Source of the DNA: Desulfuromonadaceae bacterium
GTDB lineage: Bacteria; Desulfobacterota; Desulfuromonadia; Geobacterales; Pseudopelobacteraceae
Length of the DNA stretch: 64,000 nucleotides
Assembly (NCBI GenBank): GCA_028683435.1
Contig: JAQUIG010000001.1
Coordinates: forward strand, 196,393 to 260,392
Reading direction: 5' to 3'
The notes beneath the pieces are model-generated. The model was given only the letters and a program-made list of their open reading frames with translations, was not told where the DNA came from and did not search any database. Shown one piece after another: positions 38,364-47,922 of the stretch (the first letter of the stretch is position 1; each line of letters opens with the position of its first letter). The position numbers and the translations under genes were made by a program.

Positions 38364-40640
38364 ATGACAACAGACAAAACTCTCTCTCGAAAGCAACGAA
38401 GGGGAGCAGAGACGATAGCAAAGCGCTCCGCCGGTAAGCCGGGACAATCCCCCAACGTATTTGATGGAATCAATTTTTTGGTGACGTTGTTCAATCAGGG
38501 GTGCTACGCGGAAGGTGAAGCGTTTGCACGGCAACAGATAAAGCGATTCCCGCACCATGGCTTTTTCTGGAAAGCCCTGGGATTGATGATCAGATCTCAG
38601 GGACGCGATTTGGAATCGGTGGAGCCGATGCAGAAAGCGGCACTATTGTTGCCTAAGGACGCCGAGACGCATTTCAATCTGGGCAGCACTCTCAATGATC
38701 TGGGGCGCCTGAATGAGGCTGAGGCCAGTTTCCGCCGCGCGCTGGAGCTCAAACCGGATTACGTTGAGGCTCATAGCAATCTCGGTAACACGTTCAAGAT
38801 TCTTGGCCGCCTGAATGAGGCAGAAGCGTGCTTCCGCCGCGCACTGGAGATCAAGCCCGATTACGCCTTGTCACATAGTAATCTCGGTGTCACCCTAAGG
38901 GATCTGGGTCGCCTGGATGAGGCAGAAACCAGCTTTCGCCGCACACTGGAGCTCAAGCCGGATTACGCCGATGCTCATTACAATCTCGGCAACACTCTCA
39001 TGGACCTTGGGCGCCTGAATGAGGCAGAAGTCTGCTTCCGCCTCGCGTTGGAGATCAAACCGGATTACGAAAAGGTATATTGCAATCTTGGCAACACGCT
39101 CAATGCTCTGGGTCGTCTGCATGAGGCCGAGGCCAGCCACCGCCGCGCGCTGGAGATCAAGCCGGATTATGCTGAGGCGCATAACAATCTGGGCATCACT
39201 CTCAAGGAGCTGAATCAGCTGAGTGAAGCTGAAGCCTGCTACCACCGCGCACTGGAGTTAAATCCTGATTACGTTGAGGCGTATAGCAACCTGGGCATGG
39301 CTCTCAAGGATCTGGGGCGCCAGAATGAGGCTGAAGCCAGCTACCGTCGCGCACTGGCGATCAAGCCGGATTCCGCAATATCGCACAGCAATCTGCTCTT
39401 CACCCTCAACTACGCAGCCAGTCACCCTCCTTCGTATCTCCTTGAAGAGGCCCGTGCCTGGGAGACCGGCTGCATCTCTGAAACAGACAGGCGTGTCGCG
39501 CATGCAAGGGGATTCAGCCGCCCAACTCTCACCGGCCGCCGATTGCGTGTCGGGTATGTATCGGCTGATTTCAGACAACACGCAGTAAGCTACTTTGTGG
39601 AGCAAGTTTTTGCTCATCACGATGCTGCCCGCCTGGAGGTTTTTGCCTACAGTGCCAGTGCAACGCGTGATGCCGTCACCGAGCGGATCGAGGCCCTGGT
39701 CGAGCATTGGGTTCCGGTGATCGGGCTTTCAGATCAGAAACTGCGTGATCGCATAGAAGCTGACGAGATTGATGTGCTGATTGACCTTTCCGGGCATACG
39801 GCGCAGAACCGTTTGGGGGTGTTCGCACTGCGCGCCGCACCGGTGCAGGCTCATTGGCTCGGGTACTTCGCCAGCACGGGGCTCACGGAGATGGATTACT
39901 GGATTGGTGACCCGATCCTCACCCCGCCTGAGACGGATAATCATTTCAGTGAGACGGTGTGGCGTCTGCCACGAACCTGGGTCTGCTATGAGGGCAAGGT
40001 AGAAGCACCCGAAAGTTGCTGGCAACCGACAGCGGACGGCACGCTGTGGCTGGGAAGTTTTAACAATCTGCCCAAGCTCACTCCTGCCACCTTTGCCCTC
40101 TGGGCACAGGTGCTCCATAAGCTCCCGGAAGCAAAACTGCTCCTTAAGACCAAGGGACTGACGGAAGAACGGAACCGCCAGCGCATCATGGATACCATGG
40201 CCAGCTACGGCATCGGAAATGAGCGCATCGAACTGCAGGACAGCCGCATCACGGTAGACTGGGCAAGCCATATGGCATACTATGACCGCCTGGACATTGC
40301 GCTGGACCCGGTTGGCGGAGTCGGCGGCGGCACCACTACTTGCGATGCCCTCTGGATGGGGGTGCCGGTAGTAAGCCTGGCCGGCGATCGCATGGCATCG
40401 CGTATGACCGCCTCAATGCTGGATGCAATAGGGCGTCCTGAATGGCTGGCAGGATCTGAAGAAGAATACGTGGCGAAAGTGACTGAGCTAGCCCATGATG
40501 TGGCGGGGCGTGAAGTCATGAGGACAAGCCAGCGGGAGCGCATGGCCTCCAGTCCACTATGCGATGCAAAGGGGCTTGCCGGGAAGCTGGAAGATGCCTA
40601 TGGGGCAATGTTTGAACAGTTGGCGGAAATAGTGGGTTGA
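38364..40640 (+). CDS. TPR-containing O-GlcNAc-transferase-like (SPINDLY/GT41) glycosyltransferase, copy 1
   Basis: Seven consecutive 34-aa TPRs; catalytic region GRRLRVGYVSADFRQHAVSYFVEQVF...DVLIDLSGHTAQNRLGVFALRAAPVQAHWLGYFASTG. Confidence 0.92.
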   Translation: MTTDKTLSRKQRRGAETIAKRSAGKPGQSPNVFDGINFLVTLFNQGCYAEGEAFARQQIKRFPHHGFFWKALGLMIRSQGRDLESVEPMQKAALLLPKDAETHFNLGSTLNDLGRLNEAEASFRRALELKPDYVEAHSNLGNTFKILGRLNEAEACFRRALEIKPDYALSHSNLGVTLRDLGRLDEAETSFRRTLELKPDYADAHYNLGNTLMDLGRLNEAEVCFRLALEIKPDYEKVYCNLGNTLNALGRLHEAEASHRRALEIKPDYAEAHNNLGITLKELNQLSEAEACYHRALELNPDYVEAYSNLGMALKDLGRQNEAEASYRRALAIKPDSAISHSNLLFTLNYAASHPPSYLLEEARAWETGCISETDRRVAHARGFSRPTLTGRRLRVGYVSADFRQHAVSYFVEQVFAHHDAARLEVFAYSASATRDAVTERIEALVEHWVPVIGLSDQKLRDRIEADEIDVLIDLSGHTAQNRLGVFALRAAPVQAHWLGYFASTGLTEMDYWIGDPILTPPETDNHFSETVWRLPRTWVCYEGKVEAPESCWQPTADGTLWLGSFNNLPKLTPATFALWAQVLHKLPEAKLLLKTKGLTEERNRQRIMDTMASYGIGNERIELQDSRITVDWASHMAYYDRLDIALDPVGGVGGGTTTCDALWMGVPVVSLAGDRMASRMTASMLDAIGRPEWLAGSEEEYVAKVTELAHDVAGREVMRTSQRERMASSPLCDAKGLAGKLEDAYGAMFEQLAEIVG
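38658..39371 (+). repeat. Seven tandem 102-bp TPR-encoding units
   Basis: Repeated NLGxTLxDLGRLNEAEAxFRRALEIKPDY at 34-aa spacing. Confidence 0.9.
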
Positions 40641-40697
40641 TTCCGCAGATAATCAAAACGAAAAATGTTGAAAACATGCAATAGCAGAGGATCGGGC

Positions 40698-43109
40698 ATG
40701 ACCAACCGAAAACAAAGACGGGCTACCGAAACGAGAGCAAAAAGTGGTCATAACAAGACCGGGCAGACGCATCAAACACCAGGAGCGGGTGCTTCACCAC
40801 CGGTCGAAAATCCTACTTCGGAAGAAATAGGACTTTTAGTGACTCTGTTTAACCAGGGTCGCTACATAGAAGGAGAAGCCATTGCCCGGCAACAAATAAA
40901 GCGTTTTCCACAACATGGTTTTTTCTGGAAGGTCTTGGGACTGATGATCAAATCTCAGGGTCGTATCATGGAATCGCTGGAGGCAATGCAGAAAGCGGCA
41001 ACATTGTTGCCGATGGACGCAGAAGCGCATTTCAATCTTGGCATCACTCTCAATGATCTGGGGCGCCTGAATGAAGCAGAACTCTCCTACCGCAGGGCTC
41101 TGGAGATCAAGCCGGATTACGTTGAGGCACAGAGCAATCTCGGTAACATATTCAAGACTCTTGGCCGTCTGAACGAGGCAGAAGCCTGTTATCGCCGTGC
41201 GCTGGAGCTTAAGCCGGATTGCGCCCTTCCACATAGCAACCTTGGCGTCATTTTACGAGATCTCGGTCGCCTGAATGAGGCTGAATCCTCTTTCCGTCGT
41301 GCTCTGGAAATCAATCCGGATTACGCTGAAGCACATTACAATCTTGGCAACACTCTCATGGATCTTGACCGCATGAATGAGGCCGAAGCCTGCTTTCGCC
41401 GCGCAGTGGAGATCAAGCCGGATTACGCTGAGGCACATTATAATCTTGGCAAAGCATTCAATGCCCTGGGCCACCAGAATGAGGCCGAAGCCAGTTATCT
41501 CCGCGCGTTGGAGATCAAGCCAGGTTACGTTGAGGCACATTACAATCTTGGCATAACCCTTATGGACCTGGGTCGCCAGCGTGAGGCCGAAGCCTGCTAT
41601 CTCCGCGCGCTGGAGATCAAGCCGGATTACGTTGAGGCACATACCAATCTTGGTATTACCTTAATGGGTCTGGGTCGTATGAGAGAGGCCGAAGCCTGCT
41701 ACCGTCGCGCTGTGGAGATAAATCCTGATTACGTTGAGGCATATACCAACCTTGGCAATACCCTCAAGGATCTGGGGCGCCAGCATGAGGCCGAAGCCTG
41801 TTACCGCCGGGCACTGGAGATCAAGCCGGATTACGCAATGGCGCACAGCAATCTGCTCTTCACCCTCAACTACGCAGCCAGTCACCCTCCTTCGTATCTC
41901 CTTGAAGAGGCCCGTGCCTGGGAGACCGGCTGCATCTCTGAAACAGACAGGCGTGTCGCGCATGCAAGGGGATTCAGCCGCCCAACTCTCACCGGCCGCC
42001 GATTGCGTGTCGGGTATGTATCGGCTGATTTCAGACAACACGCAGTAAGCTACTTTGTGGAGCAAGTTTTTGCTCATCACGATGCTGCCCGCCTGGAGGT
42101 TTTTGCCTACAGTGCCAGTGCAACGCGTGATGCCGTCACCGAGCGGATCGAGGCCCTGGTCGAGCATTGGGTTCCGGTGATCGGGCTTTCAGATCAGAAA
42201 CTGCGTGATCGCATAGAAGCTGACGAGATTGATGTGCTGATTGACCTTTCCGGGCATACGGCGCAGAACCGTTTGGGGGTGTTCGCACTGCGCGCCGCAC
42301 CGGTGCAGGCTCATTGGCTCGGGTACTTCGCCAGCACGGGGCTCACGGAGATGGATTACTGGATTGGTGACCCGATCCTCACCCCGCCTGAGACGGATAA
42401 TCATTTCAGTGAGACGGTGTGGCGTCTGCCACGAACCTGGGTCTGCTATGAGGGCAAGGTAGAAGCACCCGAAAGTTGCTGGCAACCGACAGCGGACGGC
42501 ACGCTGTGGCTGGGAAGTTTTAACAATCTGCCCAAGCTCACTCCTGCCACCTTTGCCCTCTGGGCACAGGTGCTCCATAAGCTCCCGGAAGCAAAACTGC
42601 TCCTTAAGACCAAGGGACTGACGGAAGAACGGAACCGCCAGCGCATCATGGATACCATGGCCAACCACGGCATCGGGAATGAGCGCATCGAACTGCAGGA
42701 CAGCCGCATCACGGTGGACTGGGCCAGCCATATGGCATACTATGACCGCCTGGATATTGCGCTGGACCCGGTAGGCGGCCTTGCTGGTGGCACAACCACT
42801 TGCGACGCGCTCTGGATGGGAGTGCCGGTAGTAAGCATGGCCGGTGATCGCATGGCATCGCGTATGACCGCCTCAATGCTGGATGCAATAGGGCGACCTG
42901 AATGGCTGGCAGAATCTGAAGAAGAATATGTGGCGAAAGTGACTGAGCTGGCCCATGATGTGGCGGGGCGTGAAGTCATGAGGGTAAGCCAGCGGGAGCG
43001 CATGGCCTCCAGTCCACTATGCGATGCAAAGAGGCTTGCCGGGAAGCTGGAAGATGCCTATGGAGGGATGTTTGAACGGTGGCGAACAAACATGCAAAAA
43101 ACAGTTTGA
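40698..43109 (+). CDS. TPR-containing O-GlcNAc-transferase-like (SPINDLY/GT41) glycosyltransferase, copy 2
   Basis: Eight consecutive TPRs and a catalytic region almost identical to copy 1. Confidence 0.92.
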   Translation: MTNRKQRRATETRAKSGHNKTGQTHQTPGAGASPPVENPTSEEIGLLVTLFNQGRYIEGEAIARQQIKRFPQHGFFWKVLGLMIKSQGRIMESLEAMQKAATLLPMDAEAHFNLGITLNDLGRLNEAELSYRRALEIKPDYVEAQSNLGNIFKTLGRLNEAEACYRRALELKPDCALPHSNLGVILRDLGRLNEAESSFRRALEINPDYAEAHYNLGNTLMDLDRMNEAEACFRRAVEIKPDYAEAHYNLGKAFNALGHQNEAEASYLRALEIKPGYVEAHYNLGITLMDLGRQREAEACYLRALEIKPDYVEAHTNLGITLMGLGRMREAEACYRRAVEINPDYVEAYTNLGNTLKDLGRQHEAEACYRRALEIKPDYAMAHSNLLFTLNYAASHPPSYLLEEARAWETGCISETDRRVAHARGFSRPTLTGRRLRVGYVSADFRQHAVSYFVEQVFAHHDAARLEVFAYSASATRDAVTERIEALVEHWVPVIGLSDQKLRDRIEADEIDVLIDLSGHTAQNRLGVFALRAAPVQAHWLGYFASTGLTEMDYWIGDPILTPPETDNHFSETVWRLPRTWVCYEGKVEAPESCWQPTADGTLWLGSFNNLPKLTPATFALWAQVLHKLPEAKLLLKTKGLTEERNRQRIMDTMANHGIGNERIELQDSRITVDWASHMAYYDRLDIALDPVGGLAGGTTTCDALWMGVPVVSMAGDRMASRMTASMLDAIGRPEWLAESEEEYVAKVTELAHDVAGREVMRVSQRERMASSPLCDAKRLAGKLEDAYGGMFERWRTNMQKTV
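41016..41831 (+). repeat. Eight tandem 102-bp TPR-encoding units
   Basis: 34-aa periodicity, one unit more than copy 1. Confidence 0.9.
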
Positions 43110-43139
43110 ATCATCTATAATATTCAGGAGAATTAGCTC

Positions 43140-44060
43140 ATGGTAACGATAGACCGCGTTCGGGACAAAGATGCCCTATTGAAATTTTCAACACCCAAGC
43201 CTGTCATGACACGGGAATCAGCGGATAGCATTGTGGCTGATATATTGACCAAATGGCAAATGGAAACCGCCGAAGAAGCCCTGCGGGTCTCCACCATTTT
43301 GGCAGATGAATTCCCCGATCAAGAGCCGCCTGATGGCTTCTGGCACGATGCTTCATCTGTGGCATTTCGTGATTTTTTCGTGTGGGGTCATAATCATAAC
43401 TTTGGCCATGGCATCAGCCGCGCTGGGGCCATGAGCAGCCGCCATATTGAAATTACCGCAGAGGCGCTCGAATTGGGGATGCTTCCCGCTCGACTGGACG
43501 GCAAGAAGGTGCTCGATGTCGGCTGTTGGAGTGGAGGCGATCTGCTGGTACTGGCAGGTCTTGGCGGACAGGTAACCTGCGTCGAAGAGCATCCGATTGC
43601 GGCACGCGCAGCACACCGCCTCGCAGCGTTGCTCGGCCTGGATGCCCCGGTTATTGAGGCGAGCTTGTATAAAGACCGCCCCGACTGGGCAGGAAAGTTC
43701 GATTATGTGTACTGCTCCGGCGTGATTTATCACGTCACCGATCCATTACTATTTTTGAGAATTTTGTTTGCCTATTTGAAGCCTGGCGGAGAGGTGTTTC
43801 TGGAAACAAAGGCGGTAGCGGGAGAAGGAAGTGTCTGCGGCTATTCTGGTACGATGGAGAAAGGGTGGAACTGGTATGCCCCGAATGAAACTGCCTTGGG
43901 ACGCTGGATGGTTGATGCCGGTTTTGAGCCCTCCAGCATCAGGATTTATCGCCGTTTCAACGATCGCCTGTTAGCGTACGGTCGTAAGGCCGAGACCCGA
44001 TCAATGCGCGAAACAGCAGGTTTTTCGCGCCCCGGAAGCTGGCTGGAAGGAGTTGTGTAA
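43140..44060 (+). CDS. SAM-dependent methyltransferase (class I)
   Basis: LDGKKVLDVGCWSGGDLLVLAGLGGQVTCVEEHP; FDYVYCSGVIYHVTDPLLFLRILFAYLKPGGEVFLET. Confidence 0.88.
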   Translation: MVTIDRVRDKDALLKFSTPKPVMTRESADSIVADILTKWQMETAEEALRVSTILADEFPDQEPPDGFWHDASSVAFRDFFVWGHNHNFGHGISRAGAMSSRHIEITAEALELGMLPARLDGKKVLDVGCWSGGDLLVLAGLGGQVTCVEEHPIAARAAHRLAALLGLDAPVIEASLYKDRPDWAGKFDYVYCSGVIYHVTDPLLFLRILFAYLKPGGEVFLETKAVAGEGSVCGYSGTMEKGWNWYAPNETALGRWMVDAGFEPSSIRIYRRFNDRLLAYGRKAETRSMRETAGFSRPGSWLEGVV

Positions 44061-44062
44061 TC

Positions 44063-44599
44063 GTGAAACTTCATCTGGGGTGTGGCTCAAAATTTATTCC
44101 CGACTTTATACACATTGATATTATTGAGGGTGATCATATCGATCACCACTGTTCGGTTTGCAACCTTCCCTATCCTGATGACAGTGCCGATCTGATTTAT
44201 GCATCCCATGTACTGGAACATTTCGGGCGTTTTGAGATGCGAAACCTTCTGCGTGAGTGGTGCCGGGTTCTCGCACCCGGTGGGATACTCCGACTTGCGG
44301 TGCCGGACTTTTCTGCCTGTGCCAAAATATACTACGAAGAGGGTCTCAAGGATGGCCTGAGCGGTTTGATCGGGCTGATATGCGGCGGACAAAGAAATGA
44401 GTACGATTTTCACAAGATGATTTTTGATGAACCATTTTTGACAGGGGAGCTTTTTGCAGCGGGGTTTCGTGAGGTGCGTCGCTGGGATTGGCGGTTGACG
44501 GAACATGCCGATATTGATGATTACTCTCAAGCATATATTCCGCATCTGGATAAGGAAAATGGGACTCTGATGAGCCTGAATCTCGAAGCGGTCAAATAG
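44063..44599 (+). CDS. SAM-dependent methyltransferase (methyltransf_11-like), GTG start
   Basis: KLHLGCGSKFIPDFIHIDI...DLIYASHVLEHFGRFEMRNLLREWCRVLAPGGILRLAVPDF. Confidence 0.87.
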   Translation: MKLHLGCGSKFIPDFIHIDIIEGDHIDHHCSVCNLPYPDDSADLIYASHVLEHFGRFEMRNLLREWCRVLAPGGILRLAVPDFSACAKIYYEEGLKDGLSGLIGLICGGQRNEYDFHKMIFDEPFLTGELFAAGFREVRRWDWRLTEHADIDDYSQAYIPHLDKENGTLMSLNLEAVK

Positions 44600-44839
44600 G
44601 TTATTAAATGCCCAACCATAATGCTGACCACGTCCACAAAAAGACGAACCTGAGGATCTGGCCAATTCTCCGGCAGGCACGCCTTCGGAAAAGTAGCGGT
44701 CTCACGTTTTCTTGAAGGACGGGATGATCTTGAGCGAGATAGCCGCTTTATGGACAAAGGGGTCGGGTATCCGCCGGATGGTTTTTTGAAGAGAACATCT
44801 TGAGAACAATGGAACCGATTGCCATTGAGAGATGACATT

Positions 44840-45145
44840 ATGACAACGCGCGATTTTCCACCCATCCACCCTGGAGAAATTCTTTTGACAGAATTTTTAG
44901 ATCCGATGCAGATTACCCAGTATTGCCTGGCAAAAGATATTGGCGTAGCACCAAGGCGCATAAATGAAATTGTGCATGGTAGGCGGGCCATTACTGCAGA
45001 TACCGCGTTGCGCCTCGGTCGTTTTTTCAGCATGGAAACTGAATTCTGGCTCAACCTTCAGACCCATTATGATATGGAAGTGACACTTGAAGCACTTCAG
45101 GACCGCCTTGATCATGAAGTCCATCCCTTACGTCTTGCCGCATAA
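44840..45145 (+). CDS. higA: HigA-family antitoxin (XRE HTH)
   Basis: PPIHPGEILLTEFLDPMQITQYCLAKDIGVAPRRINEIVHGRRAITADTALRLGRFFSMETEFWLNLQ. Confidence 0.9.
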   Translation: MTTRDFPPIHPGEILLTEFLDPMQITQYCLAKDIGVAPRRINEIVHGRRAITADTALRLGRFFSMETEFWLNLQTHYDMEVTLEALQDRLDHEVHPLRLAA

Positions 45146-45235
45146 CGCGAAAAGGTGGACAGAATGATTTTAGGGAAGAAAAGCCCCCCTCATCCTGCCT
45201 GCGGGCACCTGGGAAAAATCAGCAAACGCTCTGCA

Positions 45236-45531
45236 TCACCTTTTCATCATCCGCTTGCCGCCTAAGTTCAGCAGCCGCTCATAGAAGGTTTTGTTACAGG
45301 ACCTGCACTGAAAACGCCTCGTTATCCGCTTAAATTCCTACACGTTTGCCGTGGGCAGGTAAATCGCGGATCAGTTTTTCGTTCCGGCCAAGGCCAACGA
45401 GATTGTCACGACTGCAATTCTCACAGGTTCGTGGTGGATTACCGGTTTTTGACGTTGATATGGTAGTCGAATTCGGTTTCAACGATGCTGGTTATGGCGT
45501 AGGCTGGGAGATTGAGTATATTGGTAGGCAT
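45236..45531 (-). pseudogene. Degenerate ISL3-family transposase N-terminus
   Basis: Minus-strand reading with stops and a frameshift: MPTNILNLPAYAITSIVETEFDYHINVKNR*...CENCSRDNLVGLGRNEKLIRDLPAHGKRVGI / KRITRRFQCRSCNKTFYERLLNLGGKRMMKR*. Confidence 0.75.
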
Positions 45532-45534
45532 GGA

Positions 45535-46503
45535 CTATTCACCCACTACCAATAGGTTTACTACCAATCGAACCATCAAGTTCTTATTCTCAGGTTGGCT
45601 TTCGGCTATCAGCAGAGCAAGGGCGGTAAGCATGTTCTCATTGATATTAGCGTTCATCCCTTCTTGCCGCTGGTATAACACGAAAAGAAAACTTCCAATC
45701 CTCTTATTGCCATCAAGGAAAGGGTGATCCTTAATGATGAAATAAAGCAGGTGTGCTGCCTTCTCTTCCCGAGTCCGGTACAATGATTCACCGAACATAG
45801 TCTGTTCGATATTTCCAAGAATAGCATCTAAAGCATCGCCGCGTTCTGTCCCGAAAAGCCCAGTAGCTTCTCCATGTGTTTGCAATTCACATTTGAGGTC
45901 GGCTATGGCCTGCGCAGCATACTTGTAATCAAGAACACCTCTTGCTGGTTGGCAACCCGGTGGGAGGGCAAGAGCGTCTTCGTCATACTGTAACAGGAGC
46001 CGCCAAGTTTTTGCATAGCCCACGATCACGGCCAAAACATCCTGGCCAGCTTCCGTTACAAGAGCTTGGTTGGAGAGAGTACGAGCAAGCAGATCGACTG
46101 CCTGTTGCATCTCGGAAAGCCCCTTTTCGGCAATGCGGGTCTTATTGATGGTGTAGCCCTGGACAAGATGATCGCGGAGTACCTTTGTAGCCCACTGCCG
46201 GAATTTGGTGCCTTGTTTCGAATTTACCTTGTAGCCGACAGAAATTATTGCGTCGAGATTGTAATAATCAACTTGATATGTTTTCCCATCTGCGGCAGTT
46301 GTTGCACATTTTGCAACAACTGAATCCTTGTCGAGTTCTTTTTCTTTAAAAATATTGCTTAAATGCCTTGAAATACCTGATTTATCACGCGCAAAAAGAT
46401 CCGCCATTTGGTCAATGGTTAGCCATACCGTTTCCGCTTCAAGATGTACCTCAAGTTGCGTAGCTCCATCTTGGCCTTCATAAATGATGATTTGTCGAGT
46501 CAT
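45535..46503 (-). CDS. RhuM-family virulence protein with C-terminal Fic/DOC domain
   Basis: ETVWLTIDQMADLFARDKSGISRHLSNIFKEKEL...YNLDAIISVGYKVNSKQGTKFRQWAT; Fic motif HPFLDGNKRIGSFLF. Confidence 0.88.
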   Translation of the reverse strand: MTRQIIIYEGQDGATQLEVHLEAETVWLTIDQMADLFARDKSGISRHLSNIFKEKELDKDSVVAKCATTAADGKTYQVDYYNLDAIISVGYKVNSKQGTKFRQWATKVLRDHLVQGYTINKTRIAEKGLSEMQQAVDLLARTLSNQALVTEAGQDVLAVIVGYAKTWRLLLQYDEDALALPPGCQPARGVLDYKYAAQAIADLKCELQTHGEATGLFGTERGDALDAILGNIEQTMFGESLYRTREEKAAHLLYFIIKDHPFLDGNKRIGSFLFVLYQRQEGMNANINENMLTALALLIAESQPENKNLMVRLVVNLLVVGE

Positions 46504-46687
46504 GATTTTGGGATCTCATTATATGAAACGGTTATTGTCTCCCAAACGATGCCAAATTCATAAGGCACTCCGATGCGTGCGGTCATATTAAGGCGGTTGG
46601 TATCTATGTACGTGATATTTCGTATTCTGATATATCACCTTCCTTCCAATCGCGGGGACAATCTTCGCACTCCCTTCAATCATTAAA

Positions 46688-47869
46688 TCAGAACGATAGA
46701 GCCTTAAACCCGTCAACCTGATCTGCAGCCGGGTCTATTTTATTGCCAAAATTATCTGTGCCGGAAAACTGGAATACGAGGTGGGATGGGTCTATTGTGC
46801 CGGTGGCAAAGGCGTTCTGAGAGATGGTGAAGGTGAGGGTTGCCTGCATTTTGGAGGGATCATATACCACGCGCTTCGGGGTTCTTGCGACGCTTGTTTC
46901 CGTATCCGAGTTCAGATTGACGCCGTTGTTGTACAGTCCGGCCTCGCCGCCGTTTGCCTTGGCTATGGACCAGTTGCCGACATTCATGATCGAAGCGGAA
47001 TCCATCTCCGTGTCGAACTGGAACACCATGGTGAAATCCTTTGAGGTGTTGGGTAAAAAGAGTGCGGCGTCAAGAGACTTGAGCAGCGTGCCGGGGCCGG
47101 TCAGGTTTTTGAAGCTCGAAGCATCGGGAAGGCTGGAAATGATCTTTGGTGCGAACAACGCCTGCTTGAGATCGCCGGCCAGAGTGCCGTTGCCCAATGT
47201 CGTGAGGATGTCGACCTGCTCCTGCGCCTTGTCGTTCTGGCCGAGCCCTTTATAGGCGTTGCCGAGCTCGAAATGGGCCTCCTCAAAATCCTTTTGCAAA
47301 GAGAGCGCCTTGGTGGCCAGGGCGACCGCATCGTCATACTTGCCCAGTTTGTTATCCACCATGGCGAGGCCGTAATAGCCGTGGGCATCTTTCGGTGCGA
47401 TTTTGGTGACTTTGGTAAACTGTACCTCCGCTTCGCCCAGCCGGTTGTTCTGGGCATAGATGTTGCCGAGGGCATAGGGGGCATAGGTGGATGACGGATC
47501 CATTTTTGCCGATATCTTGTACTGCTTTTCTGCTTCAGCGTTATTGCCGGCCTGCATATACGCGTTGCCGAGGCTGTTGTACGCATCGGCTGACGTCGGA
47601 TCGAGCCGGATCAGGTTTTTGTAGGCAACAACGGCGTCTGCGGTATTGTTCATTGCCAGATAGGTATTGCCCAGATTGTTATAGGCATCCGTGGAACTTG
47701 GATCCATGCTGAGTGCCTTCTTTAACTGGCCGATCGCTTCCGGGTATTTGCCGGCCTGGAGGAATGTACCGGCAGTCGACAGCGAGTATTGTGCAAGTGA
47801 AGCCCGCAGCTGGCTTTGGTCTGTAGAGAGGGCGGCGAACAGGTTGTTGGATGATGTGGTAAAGTCCAT
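46688..47869 (-). CDS. TPR-repeat protein, flagellar-locus associated
   Basis: Multiple TPRs (AYNNLGNTYLAMNNTADAVVAYKNLIRLDPTSADAYNSLGNAYMQAGN); start at MDFTTSSNNLFAAL. Confidence 0.82.
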   Translation of the reverse strand: MDFTTSSNNLFAALSTDQSQLRASLAQYSLSTAGTFLQAGKYPEAIGQLKKALSMDPSSTDAYNNLGNTYLAMNNTADAVVAYKNLIRLDPTSADAYNSLGNAYMQAGNNAEAEKQYKISAKMDPSSTYAPYALGNIYAQNNRLGEAEVQFTKVTKIAPKDAHGYYGLAMVDNKLGKYDDAVALATKALSLQKDFEEAHFELGNAYKGLGQNDKAQEQVDILTTLGNGTLAGDLKQALFAPKIISSLPDASSFKNLTGPGTLLKSLDAALFLPNTSKDFTMVFQFDTEMDSASIMNVGNWSIAKANGGEAGLYNNGVNLNSDTETSVARTPKRVVYDPSKMQATLTFTISQNAFATGTIDPSHLVFQFSGTDNFGNKIDPAADQVDGFKALSF

Positions 47870-47922
47870 GTTTTGATCCTTTATGGAACTGGCAATGACA
47901 TAAAGTAAAGGGTATGGATAAT

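Noticed and set aside
38658-41831. CRISPR-like regular repeats at 102-bp spacing
   Set aside because: They are in-frame TPR-coding units, not short repeats with unique spacers; no cas genes in the window.
39258-42731. Repeated antisense ORFs opposite both OGT genes (149, 180, 168 and 180 aa)
   Set aside because: They appear twice only because the underlying OGT genes are duplicated; no RBS or domain evidence.
44600-44839. HigB toxin gene upstream of HigA
   Set aside because: No frame gave a HigB-like sequence; short open stretches such as SRFLEGRDDLERDSRFMDKGVGYPPDGFLKRTS are unassigned.
46688-47869. TPR protein as a third OGT copy
   Set aside because: It has TPRs but no GT41 catalytic motifs, and its C-terminus is unrelated.
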